This document shows, in pieces, positions 1-7,520 of a stretch of DNA of 34,821 bases (the first letter of the stretch is position 1; each line of letters begins with the position of its first letter). Below the pieces are notes generated by a model, which was not told where the DNA came from, did no database searches, and saw nothing but the letters and a program-made list of their open reading frames with translations. The stretch spans positions 1-34,821 of the forward strand of contig JAJPKJ010000039.1 of the NCBI GenBank assembly GCA_021323755.1. The letters are read 5' to 3'. Source of the stretch: Chitinophagales bacterium (GTDB lineage Bacteria > Bacteroidota > Bacteroidia > Chitinophagales > Chitinophagaceae). The translations under genes and the position numbers were made by a program.

Positions 1-2
1 AT

Positions 3-173
3 AATCCGGATTATGTTGGCTCCTATTATCATTTGGCAAAATTGCTGGAGCGAAACAATGAAATAAAACTAGCGACCGAATGGTATGAAAAAGGAATGGC
101 TGCGGCAAAAAAGGCAGGTGATAATCGGGCATACAATGAACTACATGCTGCTTACGAAGAATTGATCTATTAA
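3..173 (+). CDS. C-terminal end of a tetratricopeptide-repeat protein (5' end outside the window)
   Basis: An open frame enters from the left edge and stops at TAA 171-173, giving 56 residues. The pattern YYHLAKLLERNNEIKLATEWYE is a typical TPR helix pair: a small residue and aromatic residues at the usual positions, then a second amphipathic helix rich in Ala and Lys. The protein ends with EELIY. TPR modules mediate protein-protein contacts, so no specific role can be given. The gene points towards tilS and is separated from it by 74 nt, so the two may be cotranscribed, but nothing in the sequence proves it. The N-terminal part and any signal peptide are not visible. Confidence 0.65.
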   Translation, partial: NPDYVGSYYHLAKLLERNNEIKLATEWYEKGMAAAKKAGDNRAYNELHAAYEELIY

Positions 174-247
174 AGTTGTCCGGCGCTTTATTGCTTATCA
201 GGATCCTTGGGTCGCATACTTCAGCTTTTGCACTATATTGAATACGA

Positions 248-1597
248 ATGAAAAGTATAGCAGAAAGATTTAAAGAATTTATCGAAGAAGAATATCTCTT
301 TTCCCCAAAGGATAAATTATTGCTTGCCGTAAGCGGTGGCGTAGATTCTGTCGTTTTATGCGAATTGTGTTTTCGATCAGGTTTTGATTTTATCATCGCT
401 CATTGCAATTTTCAGTTGCGTGGAAAAGAAAGTGTGCGCGATGAAATTTTTGTAAAGAGTCTTGCTGAAAAATATCAAAAAGAAATTCTTATCAAAAAAT
501 TTGAAACAGAAAAATATGCTGCTGAAAATAAAGTCTCCATCCAGGTCGCGGCAAGAGAATTGCGTTATATATGGTTCAATGAACTCGTGAATGACCGATC
601 GTCAATGGTCAATAGCAAACACCAGATTCTCACAGCGCATCATCTTGATGACAATATCGAAACCTTATTGATGAATTTTTTCAAAGGCACAGGGATAAAG
701 GGATTGCGTGCAATGTTGCCTCACCAGGGGAAGATTATCCGTCCCTTATTATTCGCCAAAAAAGAAGAACTGAAACAATTCGCTGAAGAAAATGACCTGC
801 ATTGGGTTGAAGACAGTTCAAACGAAGCAGATAAATATGCGCGCAATTATATTCGGCATAAAATAATTCCGGCCATCAGCGAAATTTATCCTGATGCCAT
901 TAATAATCTTGCTGATAATATTTCCCGATTTAGAGATATTGAAATTTTGTACCAGCAATCGATCGAACAACATAAAAAAGACCTTATTGAAAAAAAAGGA
1001 AATGAAATTCATATTCCAATTCTGAAATTAAAAAAAACAAGTCCTTTACAAACGATCGTTTATGAAATAATAAAAGATCATGGCTTTTCGTCTCCGCAGG
1101 TGGAGGAAGTGATCAGTTTATTGGAGAGTGAATCCGGAAAATACATTCATTCGCCAACACACCGTATCATTAAGAACCGCAACTGGCTTATTATTGCCCC
1201 GAACGATCATCTACAGGCGGAAAATATCATCATTGATGGTGTTGGCAGATGGTTATTTGCGGATGGCGAATTGAGCATTCAAAAGCTGCCCGCCATTAAC
1301 CACCAATTACAAACCGCAAATTTTTCGGCAGATATTGATGCGGACAAGGTCCCCTTCCCGTTGATCCTCCGTAAATGGAAGCAAGGCGATTATTTCTATC
1401 CGCTGGGAATGAAAAAGAAGAAAAAACTCGGGCGTTTTTTTATTGACAATAAATTATCAAAAACAGAAAAAGAAAAGATCCGGGTCTTGGAGATGAACAA
1501 AAAAATTGTTTGGATCCTGGGGCTTAGAATTGATGATCGTTTTAAAATCACACCCCAAACAAAGGATGTTTTAAAAATCGAAGTGCGGATGACTTAG
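248..1597 (+). CDS. tilS: tRNA(Ile)-lysidine synthase TilS
   Basis: TilS attaches lysine to C34 of the CAU-anticodon tRNA(Ile) using ATP. This switches the codon read from AUG to AUA and the charging from Met to Ile. The protein has 449 residues, normal for the family. The N-type PP-loop SGGVDS is at residues 29-34, followed by the HCNFQLRG segment. The motif LTAHHLDDNIET and the segment FFKGTGIKGLRAM are characteristic of the catalytic domain. The C-terminal TilS domain begins near residue 370 with the pattern LRKWKQGDYFYPLGMKKKKKL and ends with a final beta strand DVLKIEV. The first ATG of the frame is used. The last 27 nt overlap, in antisense, the 3' end of the rhomboid gene. The gene is essential in most bacteria. 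Confidence 0.95.
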   Translation: MKSIAERFKEFIEEEYLFSPKDKLLLAVSGGVDSVVLCELCFRSGFDFIIAHCNFQLRGKESVRDEIFVKSLAEKYQKEILIKKFETEKYAAENKVSIQVAARELRYIWFNELVNDRSSMVNSKHQILTAHHLDDNIETLLMNFFKGTGIKGLRAMLPHQGKIIRPLLFAKKEELKQFAEENDLHWVEDSSNEADKYARNYIRHKIIPAISEIYPDAINNLADNISRFRDIEILYQQSIEQHKKDLIEKKGNEIHIPILKLKKTSPLQTIVYEIIKDHGFSSPQVEEVISLLESESGKYIHSPTHRIIKNRNWLIIAPNDHLQAENIIIDGVGRWLFADGELSIQKLPAINHQLQTANFSADIDADKVPFPLILRKWKQGDYFYPLGMKKKKKLGRFFIDNKLSKTEKEKIRVLEMNKKIVWILGLRIDDRFKITPQTKDVLKIEVRMT

Positions 1598-2200
1598 TTG
1601 ATTCAAGAAGATATCAATCACTTGCGGACGAAGAACAATAGTCAGCACAATGCCAAATAAAGCACCGTAGAAATGCGCGTCATGATTGATATAATCGCCT
1701 CCTTTTCTTGACATATACATTGAATAGACCAAAAACAACACCGCATAAATAATTGCCGGAACAGGAATAAAAAAAATGTAGATAGTTTGCCAGGGTTCTA
1801 ATAGAATAAAAGCGAACAAGACGGCGCATACCGCGCCAGAGGCGCCAAGGCTACGATAGTTATAATTATTTTTTTGTTTGAAATATGTTGGCAGAACAGA
1901 AACGATCAAAGCGCCGATATACAAGACAAGAAAATAATAATGCTGCAACCCAAGCCTTCCCATGTAATAGACTTCCATTACCCGTCCAAAAAAATATAAG
2001 GTGAACATGTTAAAAGCAAGATGCATGAAATTAGCATGTACAAAACCGCATGTAACAAATCGGTAATATTGTTTTCTTTTGGCGATTACAGGCGGCCAAA
2101 AAATAAGTTCATTGATGATCTTTGGATTGCTGAAACCCGCAACAGAAATTAAACAGGTAATGATAATGATAGTTATGGTAATCGTTGCGTAACCGAACAT
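1571..2200 (-). CDS. Rhomboid-family intramembrane serine protease
   Basis: This 209-residue polytopic protein has about six hydrophobic segments, as in the minimal GlpG-type rhomboid core. Rhomboids cleave transmembrane substrates within the bilayer with a Ser-His dyad. Visible signatures are the membrane-loop motif HANFMHLAFNM (55-65), the nucleophile motif GASGA (119-123, catalytic Ser121) and the C-terminal HDAHFYGALFG with catalytic His176. All catalytic features are present, so it should be active. The natural substrate is unknown. The start lies 28 nt after the rlmH stop, and the gene is probably the last of a leftward beta-barrel/rlmH/rhomboid unit. Its 3' end converges on tilS and overlaps it by 27 nt. 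Confidence 0.93.
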   Translation of the reverse strand: MFGYATITITIIIITCLISVAGFSNPKIINELIFWPPVIAKRKQYYRFVTCGFVHANFMHLAFNMFTLYFFGRVMEVYYMGRLGLQHYYFLVLYIGALIVSVLPTYFKQKNNYNYRSLGASGAVCAVLFAFILLEPWQTIYIFFIPVPAIIYAVLFLVYSMYMSRKGGDYINHDAHFYGALFGIVLTIVLRPQVIDIFLNQLSHPHFDF

Positions 2201-2228
2201 TGATTTTTATTTTAAAGATAGGTCTTAA

Positions 2229-2702
2229 TCAGGAATGATGATATTTTTCGTTTCGCATTATGGTGCATGCCCGGTAGATCTGTTCTGCCAATATTAATCG
2301 AACCAGTTGATGCGGAAATGTCAAAGAAGAAAGTGACCATTTAAAATCTGCGCGATCCAGAATAGCGTCTCCCAAACCATAAGTCCCACCAATCACGAAT
2401 ACGAGGTTTTTTTTACTCTCATTTGCGCGCAATTGAATGAATTGCGAAAGCTGTTCGGAGGAGAACTGTTTTCCTTTTTCATCCAGGGCAATCAGGTAAT
2501 CATCTTTTTTTAAGGTAGAAAGAATTGATTCTGCTTCTTTGCTTTTTATTATCATTGCTGAGGCAGAAACAAAATTCTTAAATGGAGAGATTATCGTCCA
2601 ATGGACAGGGAAATATTTGGTGATGCGCGTGGTAAAATCTTCGATCGCATTTTTTAGATCTGCATCATGAGGTTTTCCGACCGACAATAACTGAATCTTC
2701 AT
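2229..2702 (-). CDS. rlmH: 23S rRNA (pseudouridine-1915 N3) methyltransferase RlmH
   Basis: RlmH is a small SPOUT-class enzyme that methylates pseudouridine 1915 in helix 69 of 23S rRNA with SAM, acting on the assembled 70S ribosome. The ATG at 2702 gives 157 residues beginning MKIQLLSVGK, which matches the family length (about 155). The open frame continues upstream to 2765, but those 21 residues are not RlmH-like, so the internal ATG is chosen. Signatures are LDEKGKQFSSE, the SAM-knot motif FVIGGTYGLG (GG at 105-106) and the C-terminal run SLTFPHQLVR, EQIYRA and a YHHS end, all hallmarks of the family. The gene sits between the outer-membrane protein gene and the rhomboid gene on the same strand. 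Confidence 0.95.
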   Translation of the reverse strand: MKIQLLSVGKPHDADLKNAIEDFTTRITKYFPVHWTIISPFKNFVSASAMIIKSKEAESILSTLKKDDYLIALDEKGKQFSSEQLSQFIQLRANESKKNLVFVIGGTYGLGDAILDRADFKWSLSSLTFPHQLVRLILAEQIYRACTIMRNEKYHHS

Positions 2703-2771
2703 AATAGATATTTTAACCGCAGATACTGCCAATAAAATTCCTTTTGCTTGATGAATCCGCAGCAAATCTAT

Positions 2772-4025
2772 TTAAAAAACTTCTCCCAGGTTCACGGCGA
2801 TTCCTTGCGATCCGTTCAAACCCCAACCATAGTCAACACAAAGATTTGCCCCTGAGAATTTATTGAGTCGTATGCGAATCCCCGTACCCACACCCGGAGC
2901 AATGATCTGAAATTGTTTTGATAATTCTTTTGAAAACGACTGTGCGTTGGCAAAAATCACCCCGCCTAAAAGACCATTATGCGTCAACTGAAACCGATAT
3001 TCCGATTCCAGGTAAATCATATCCTGACCACGATAACGCCCTTGAATATAACCGCGCGCCGTATTATAAAAATCATCCCAACCTGTACTAGGGAGTAAAA
3101 GATAAGGAGGTTTTCCTCTTATAGTCAGCCAATTGTAACTCCAAAATGCCAATACATTTTTTGAGTTGCCGGGAAGATTAAAATACCGCCTAAATTCAAG
3201 CAACAGCGATTGCCAATTATTATTACTCCCCAAAAAAGTGAAATTCGGGCGATCAACGATATTAATATACCATCCTGCATCCGGCGTTATTTGATTTTTT
3301 CTCGTGTCAACCAATAATCGAAAAGCGACGCCTGCAGCAGTGACCGTGTTGGTCAACCCATATCTTTCAAAATCCGTAACCACTCCGGTTGGCGGATTTA
3401 CTTCCTTTACATTCCAAAAATAATCATAGAAAAAGCCGACACCCAAATAAAAATCTTTCAGCACTTTCCTCATTAAAGTCTGGTGAATCTTTGCATAATT
3501 AAAATCAATGGTATAGCCGTTATTGATATTTGAATGTCCACCCAAGCCAAAAGTGGTTGAGGGATATTTCATGTATCGCCAGTCAGTAATGATATTGTAT
3601 TTGTCATTATTGATCCAGATGTCAGTCTGAATGGGAAAAATGATTTGATGATATTGGGAATAAGTAACACTGGTTAATAAGCTGGATATTTTTTCCGTCT
3701 TATGCTTGTGTTTTGCCGTATAAAAACCGAGGTTCGCGCTGAGCACTCCCGCAAAACCCGTTTGCAAAGAATAACCGACAAAGGGAAGTGCGGAGAGATG
3801 TTCAGCTTTATCATCCGGTCTTAATACGGTATCTTTTTTTATTATCCTTCTGTAAAGATCGATGAGGTCCAATTGAGAGTTCCATTGCGTGTCCGCATAG
3901 TTTTCATCCCGGATGGAGTCCAATAATAGTTTTGATCTTGATAGATCTGATGAATCTTGCGCGCATAGCGAAATAGATAAGGCAAAAGAAAAAATCAGTA
4001 AAACTATTTTTGCGTAGAATTTCAA
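2772..4025 (-). CDS. Outer-membrane beta-barrel protein of the BamA/TamA (surface antigen D15) type, without POTRA domains
   Basis: The protein has 417 residues. A signal peptide occupies about residues 1-22 (charged KFYAK, a hydrophobic core, then CAQDS). A short polar helical stretch follows to about residue 75. The rest alternates aromatic, glycine-rich strands typical of an outer-membrane barrel and ends in VNLGEVF, an aromatic-terminated beta-signal. The pattern LLVDTRKNQITPDAGWYINI resembles the start of the C-terminal Bac_surface_Ag barrel. There is no room for POTRA repeats, so this is not BamA itself. Its role is unknown; many Bacteroidota carry such orphan barrels. The start codon is TTG (4023-4025): an in-frame stop lies shortly upstream, and no ATG occurs within the signal peptide. 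Function is inferred only at fold level. Confidence 0.75.
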   Translation of the reverse strand: MKFYAKIVLLIFSFALSISLCAQDSSDLSRSKLLLDSIRDENYADTQWNSQLDLIDLYRRIIKKDTVLRPDDKAEHLSALPFVGYSLQTGFAGVLSANLGFYTAKHKHKTEKISSLLTSVTYSQYHQIIFPIQTDIWINNDKYNIITDWRYMKYPSTTFGLGGHSNINNGYTIDFNYAKIHQTLMRKVLKDFYLGVGFFYDYFWNVKEVNPPTGVVTDFERYGLTNTVTAAGVAFRLLVDTRKNQITPDAGWYINIVDRPNFTFLGSNNNWQSLLLEFRRYFNLPGNSKNVLAFWSYNWLTIRGKPPYLLLPSTGWDDFYNTARGYIQGRYRGQDMIYLESEYRFQLTHNGLLGGVIFANAQSFSKELSKQFQIIAPGVGTGIRIRLNKFSGANLCVDYGWGLNGSQGIAVNLGEVF

Positions 4026-4282
4026 ATTATATGCGGGTTTTGCTGAGCTAATAAATTTTATTTAATGCATCACCGCATCGGCAGGGATTACATAAAATAA
4101 ATTAAAGGTGTTTGACAAGAACGGCTTCGCGAAAGTTTAATTATTCATTAGGGTTAATTATTGGTGTTTTTACAGGCAAACAACAAATAAGAGCATGCAA
4201 CATAGCCCATAAACGCAAATTCCTGAAAAAAAGTTGCTGGGCAATATTAAATAATGGTGAGGTTTTCTGATTTATTTAACAC
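4026..4282. other. Intergenic region between the barrel gene and bshB1 (257 nt)
   Basis: Both flanking genes run leftward, so this region should hold the promoter of the barrel gene. I see AT-rich DNA without a convincing TAnnTTTG element at a suitable distance, no ORF of note and no strong hairpin. Confidence 0.4.
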
Positions 4283-5020
4283 TCAGGTGTCGAGTTGAAC
4301 AAATGAATCGAAATTCCGGATGCCGATCATCTTTTCAGCAATAAAACCTTCTGCATAAGGAACGCCGATCATTTTACCAAACATCTGATGACGACCGATA
4401 ATAGAATTCAGAAATTCCGGAGAAGAAATATAAGTCTGCGGTTCATTTTCTTTATACTCAGTTGAAAAAAATTGCGAAGAATATGCTTTGATCGATTCTA
4501 ATTTTCTTTCAAAAACATTGGAAATATCGTATACAAAAGATGGATTATAAAACCTGTCCTGTATAAAATGAAATACATATTTCGGTCTCCAGCTTTGCTG
4601 ATCAATTCCATCATTATCTACAGTTTCAATTTTTCTTAACCCACTTAAAAAACAAGCATCGGCTATAAGGTTGCCTGCTCTGCCATGATCGGGATGACGA
4701 TCTGCCAAAGCGCTGGCCAAAACAATTTCCGGTTGATATTTCCGGATCGCCCGTATCAATAATCGTTGATGTTGCTCATCATTCTTAAAAAATCCATCGG
4801 CCATCCCTAAATTTTCGCGAACATCCAATTGCATGATCGAAGCCGCTTTTTCAGATTCCACAGCACGCAATTCAGCGCTTCCTCTTGTGCCCAATTCACC
4901 GCGGGTAAGATCGACCACCCCAACTTTTTTTCCATGCTCTTTTTCCATCATTAATGTGCCGGAACAACATAATTCGGCATCATCGGGATGAACAGCTATT
5001 GCGAGAATATCTAATTTCAT
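4283..5020 (-). CDS. bshB1: Bacillithiol biosynthesis N-acetyl-alpha-D-glucosaminyl L-malate deacetylase BshB1
   Basis: BshB1 removes the acetyl group from GlcNAc-malate, the second step of bacillithiol synthesis between BshA and BshC. The 245-residue protein belongs to the PIG-L/LmbE zinc deacetylases. The N-terminal zinc motif VHPDDAELCCSG gives ligands His11 and Asp14 and the catalytic base Asp13. The second motif ADRHPDHGRAG supplies His112. The segment LTRGELGTRGSAELRA is typical of BshB1 as opposed to other LmbE members. bshA and bshC are not in this window. The gene is divergent from lpdA, with 156 nt between the start codons. The presence of the gene suggests that bacillithiol is the low-molecular-weight thiol of this organism, as in other Bacteroidota. 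Confidence 0.92.
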   Translation of the reverse strand: MKLDILAIAVHPDDAELCCSGTLMMEKEHGKKVGVVDLTRGELGTRGSAELRAVESEKAASIMQLDVRENLGMADGFFKNDEQHQRLLIRAIRKYQPEIVLASALADRHPDHGRAGNLIADACFLSGLRKIETVDNDGIDQQSWRPKYVFHFIQDRFYNPSFVYDISNVFERKLESIKAYSSQFFSTEYKENEPQTYISSPEFLNSIIGRHQMFGKMIGVPYAEGFIAEKMIGIRNFDSFVQLDT

Positions 5021-5031
5021 GCTGTAAATCT

Positions 5032-5124
5032 AATGTGAAAATGTATTGTCATCCCAAAAAAAGCATCGAATCATTTTCACATTGCCAGATTGAGTCATTA
5101 ATGTAGGGAGCAATTTTCACATTG
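5032..5124. repeat. Repeated ATTTTCACATTG 12-mers between bshB1 and lpdA
   Basis: Two identical copies of ATTTTCACATTG lie at about 5073-5084 and 5113-5124, 40 nt apart. An 11-nt inverted match, AATGTGAAAAT, is at about 5032-5042. The right copy overlaps the presumed -33 region of lpdA. They could be operator sites or part of a dispersed low-complexity repeat; the sequence alone does not decide. Confidence 0.5.
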
Positions 5125-5145
5125 AGACATTATTCCTTAAATTCG
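5115..5145 (+). promoter_or_regulatory. Predicted promoter of lpdA (TTTC-N19-TAAATTCG)
   Basis: A -7-type element TAAATTCG lies at about 5138-5145 and differs from TAnnTTTG at one position. A TTTC/TTTT -33-like element stands 19-20 nt upstream. Transcription would start around 5151, giving a 5' leader of about 25 nt before the ATG at 5177. The same TTCG variant occurs before leuA and before the ilv leader. Confidence 0.5.
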
Positions 5146-5176
5146 CACCTCTTTAATCATTCACTAAATCAACTTT

Positions 5177-6580
5177 ATGGCATACGATGTAGTTGTTCTC
5201 GGCAGTGGCCCCGGCGGGTATGTTGCAGCAATCCGTGCAGCTCAGTTAGGATTTAAGACAGCTATTGTGGAAAGGGAAAGCCTCGGAGGCATTTGCCTTA
5301 ATTGGGGTTGCATTCCTACCAAAGCATTATTAAAAAGTGCACAGGTTTTCCAGGATATCCTGCATGCAAAAGATTTCGGCATTGAAGCCAGTGGTACGCC
5401 TGATTTTCCTGCAGTAATCAAACGCAGCCGCGGTGTTGCAGACAAGATGAGCAAAGGTGTTCAATTCCTAATGCGCAAAAATAAAATTGATGTGGTAATG
5501 GGCAATGGGAAACTGAAGGCAAAAGGCCAGCTTGAAGTTACGGGCGCTGATGGGAAAACACAAATTGTGGAAGGGAAACATATTATTGTCGCAACGGGTG
5601 CACGCAGTAAAGAATTACCAAACCTGAAACAAGATGGCAAAAAAGTGATCGGCTATCGCGAAGCAATGGTGCTTCCGCAAAATCCCAAAAGCATCATCGT
5701 TGTCGGGAGTGGCGCAATTGGTGTTGAGTTCGCTTATTTTTATTTCAGCATGGGCGCAAAAGTCACCATTGTTGAATTCTTACCAAGAATCGTTCCCGTA
5801 GAAGATGAAGAGATCTCAAAAGAACTCGAAAAAAATTATAAAAAACTGGGCATTGATATATTAACCAACAGTGAAGTGACCAGTGTTGATACAAGCGGGG
5901 CTGGCGTGAAAGCAAAAGTGAAAACGCAAACCGGCGAGATCACACTCGAAGCTGATGTTCTATTAAGCGCCGTCGGCGTTACCGCAAACATTGAGAACAT
6001 CGGTTTGGAAACACTTGGCGTGAAAACAGATAAAGGGAAAATTGCCGTTGACAAATTCTATCAGACAAATGTTCCCGGAATTTATTCCATCGGTGATTGC
6101 GCTCCCGGACAAGCGCTCGCACACGTCGCTTCCAAGGAAGGGATTATTTGTGTTGAAAATATCGGTTACAACGAAAAAAAATATGCGCATCAGCCTGAGC
6201 CCATTGATTATAACAATGTCCCGGGCTGTACATACTGCACGCCCGAAATCGCATCGGTTGGCTTCACAGAAAAACAGGCACGAGATGCCGGCTATGAAGT
6301 GAAAGTTGGCAAGTTCCCGTTGAGCGCATCCGGAAAAGCTTCCGCTGCCGGACATACAGAAGGTTTCATTAAAGTGGTGTTCGATGCGAAATACGGCGAG
6401 TGGCTTGGCACGCACATGATCGGTTATAACGTAACTGAAATCATCATCGAAACGGTTGTCGGCAGAAAACTCGAAACAACTTATCAGGAAGTGCTCAACA
6501 GCATCCACCCGCATCCAACCATCAGTGAAAGTGTAAAAGATGCGATCGAAGTAGCATATGGTGAGGCGATACATCTCTAA
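5177..6580 (+). CDS. lpdA: Dihydrolipoyl dehydrogenase (E3)
   Basis: This flavoprotein reoxidises dihydrolipoamide in 2-oxoacid dehydrogenase complexes and the glycine cleavage system, passing electrons through FAD to NAD+. It has 467 residues, normal length. The N-terminal FAD motif GSGPGG is at 9-14. The redox disulfide is Cys40/Cys45 in GGICLNWGCIPTK. The NAD-binding motif VVGSGAIGVEFAYF follows near residue 177. The FAD motif YSIGDCAPG and the C-terminal catalytic HPHPTISE (His446, Glu451) complete the fold. No E1, E2 or lipoyl-domain genes are nearby, so which complex it serves is not shown; one E3 often serves all of them. A terminator follows at 6607-6642, so the gene is probably monocistronic. 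Confidence 0.95.
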   Translation: MAYDVVVLGSGPGGYVAAIRAAQLGFKTAIVERESLGGICLNWGCIPTKALLKSAQVFQDILHAKDFGIEASGTPDFPAVIKRSRGVADKMSKGVQFLMRKNKIDVVMGNGKLKAKGQLEVTGADGKTQIVEGKHIIVATGARSKELPNLKQDGKKVIGYREAMVLPQNPKSIIVVGSGAIGVEFAYFYFSMGAKVTIVEFLPRIVPVEDEEISKELEKNYKKLGIDILTNSEVTSVDTSGAGVKAKVKTQTGEITLEADVLLSAVGVTANIENIGLETLGVKTDKGKIAVDKFYQTNVPGIYSIGDCAPGQALAHVASKEGIICVENIGYNEKKYAHQPEPIDYNNVPGCTYCTPEIASVGFTEKQARDAGYEVKVGKFPLSASGKASAAGHTEGFIKVVFDAKYGEWLGTHMIGYNVTEIIIETVVGRKLETTYQEVLNSIHPHPTISESVKDAIEVAYGEAIHL

Positions 6581-6606
6581 AAACCAATTGATCATATCTA
6601 GATACT

Positions 6607-6642
6607 TAAAAGGGTTACCGAAAAACAGGTGATCCTTTTTTT
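6607..6642 (+). terminator. Intrinsic terminator after lpdA
   Basis: The arms GGGTTACC (6612-6619) and GGTGATCC (6628-6635) form an 8-pair stem with two G-U pairs and an 8-nt A-rich loop, followed by seven T. An A run precedes the stem. It lies 27 nt after the lpdA stop. Confidence 0.75.
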
Positions 6643-6734
6643 ATTAATAGAATCATTCCGGTAACGAGTGGTATAAATATGGAATGCTGAGTTGTCCAGA
6701 TATCATAAATTGCGCGTCATACAAATCTTCAGAT

Positions 6735-7382
6735 ATGCAGATCAAAAGCCTTATTGATAATAAAGATTACCAAGGTATCCAGCAGGCGCTCTCTGATCAT
6801 CCTGCTCTTGCCAATGAAGGCATCCCTTATGATGAAGTGAATACGACAAAAGCCCATCCTTTGCACCGGCTTTGTGATGGTGTGTTTTCAAAAAAATATA
6901 CAGAGGAAGAGAGCATAAAAATGGCAAAGCTCTTTTTGGAACATGGCGCAAATATTAATGGCGGTGAGCTGATATTAAAACAAGACACGCCGCTTATCGC
7001 CGCAGCCAGTCTTTTTGCGGACGGCCTTGCCATTTTTTATTTGGATAATGGCGCTGCACTTGGTCATGCAGGATGTCATGGCGGAACCGCATTGCATTGG
7101 GCGGCATGGTGCGGGAGAAATAAAGTCGTTGCAAGACTGGTACAGGAAGGCGCAGAAATTAATAAGCTATGCATAGATTTTAAAGCTACTCCACTTTTCT
7201 GGGCGGTTCATGGTTTAAAAAATGGACATATTACCGAAGGGCAAGATTATATTGCATGTGTAAGAACTTTAATTGAAGCCGGCGCTGATAAAACAATTCC
7301 AAATATAGATGGAAATACGCCCTTTGATTTACTTGCCCGGGAAGATGAGGAATTGAGGGAACTTTTGAAAACCTTTCAATAA
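6735..7382 (+). CDS. Ankyrin-repeat protein
   Basis: The chosen ATG at 6735 gives 215 residues starting MQIKSLIDNKDY. The frame is open to an earlier ATG at 6684, but that 17-residue extension looks unrelated to the fold. Ankyrin signatures are AKLFLEHGANIN, the canonical HGGTALHWAAWCGRNKVVARLVQEGAEIN, then TPLFWAVHGLKNG, VRTLIEAGADKTIPNIDGNTPFDLL and a final helix. This makes about four to five repeats. There is no signal peptide or transmembrane segment, so it is probably cytosolic. Ankyrin repeats bind other proteins; the partner is unknown. It follows the lpdA terminator and converges on rpoC. No promoter with a clear consensus was seen in the short region before it. Confidence 0.85.
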   Translation: MQIKSLIDNKDYQGIQQALSDHPALANEGIPYDEVNTTKAHPLHRLCDGVFSKKYTEEESIKMAKLFLEHGANINGGELILKQDTPLIAAASLFADGLAIFYLDNGAALGHAGCHGGTALHWAAWCGRNKVVARLVQEGAEINKLCIDFKATPLFWAVHGLKNGHITEGQDYIACVRTLIEAGADKTIPNIDGNTPFDLLAREDEELRELLKTFQ

Positions 7383-7463
7383 ATAAGCTGCCTGCTTTGT
7401 AATGAAATCGGTGATGATGATCAAAAAACCTGCTGTCGGTTACTGATGAGCGTTAGCCCCAAT

Positions 7464-7500
7464 AAAAAAGACCTGCTGGGTTTTTAAACCGGCAGGTCTT
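7464..7500 (-). terminator. Intrinsic terminator of rpoC
   Basis: On the minus strand, the stem AAGACCTGCCGG/CCAGCAGGTCTT has 12 pairs with one G-U. It closes an AT-rich loop of 9 nt, followed by six T. It ends 21 nt beyond the rpoC stop codon. The stem is the strongest hairpin in this part of the window. Confidence 0.85.
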
Positions 7501-7520
7501 ATGATTATAAGTTCAAAAAA

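Noticed and set aside
5963-6595. 210-codon ORF opposite lpdA
   Set aside because: It lies fully antisense to a clear gene, has no recognisable domain and a composition rich in Phe, Cys and His, as expected from the reverse strand of a coding sequence.
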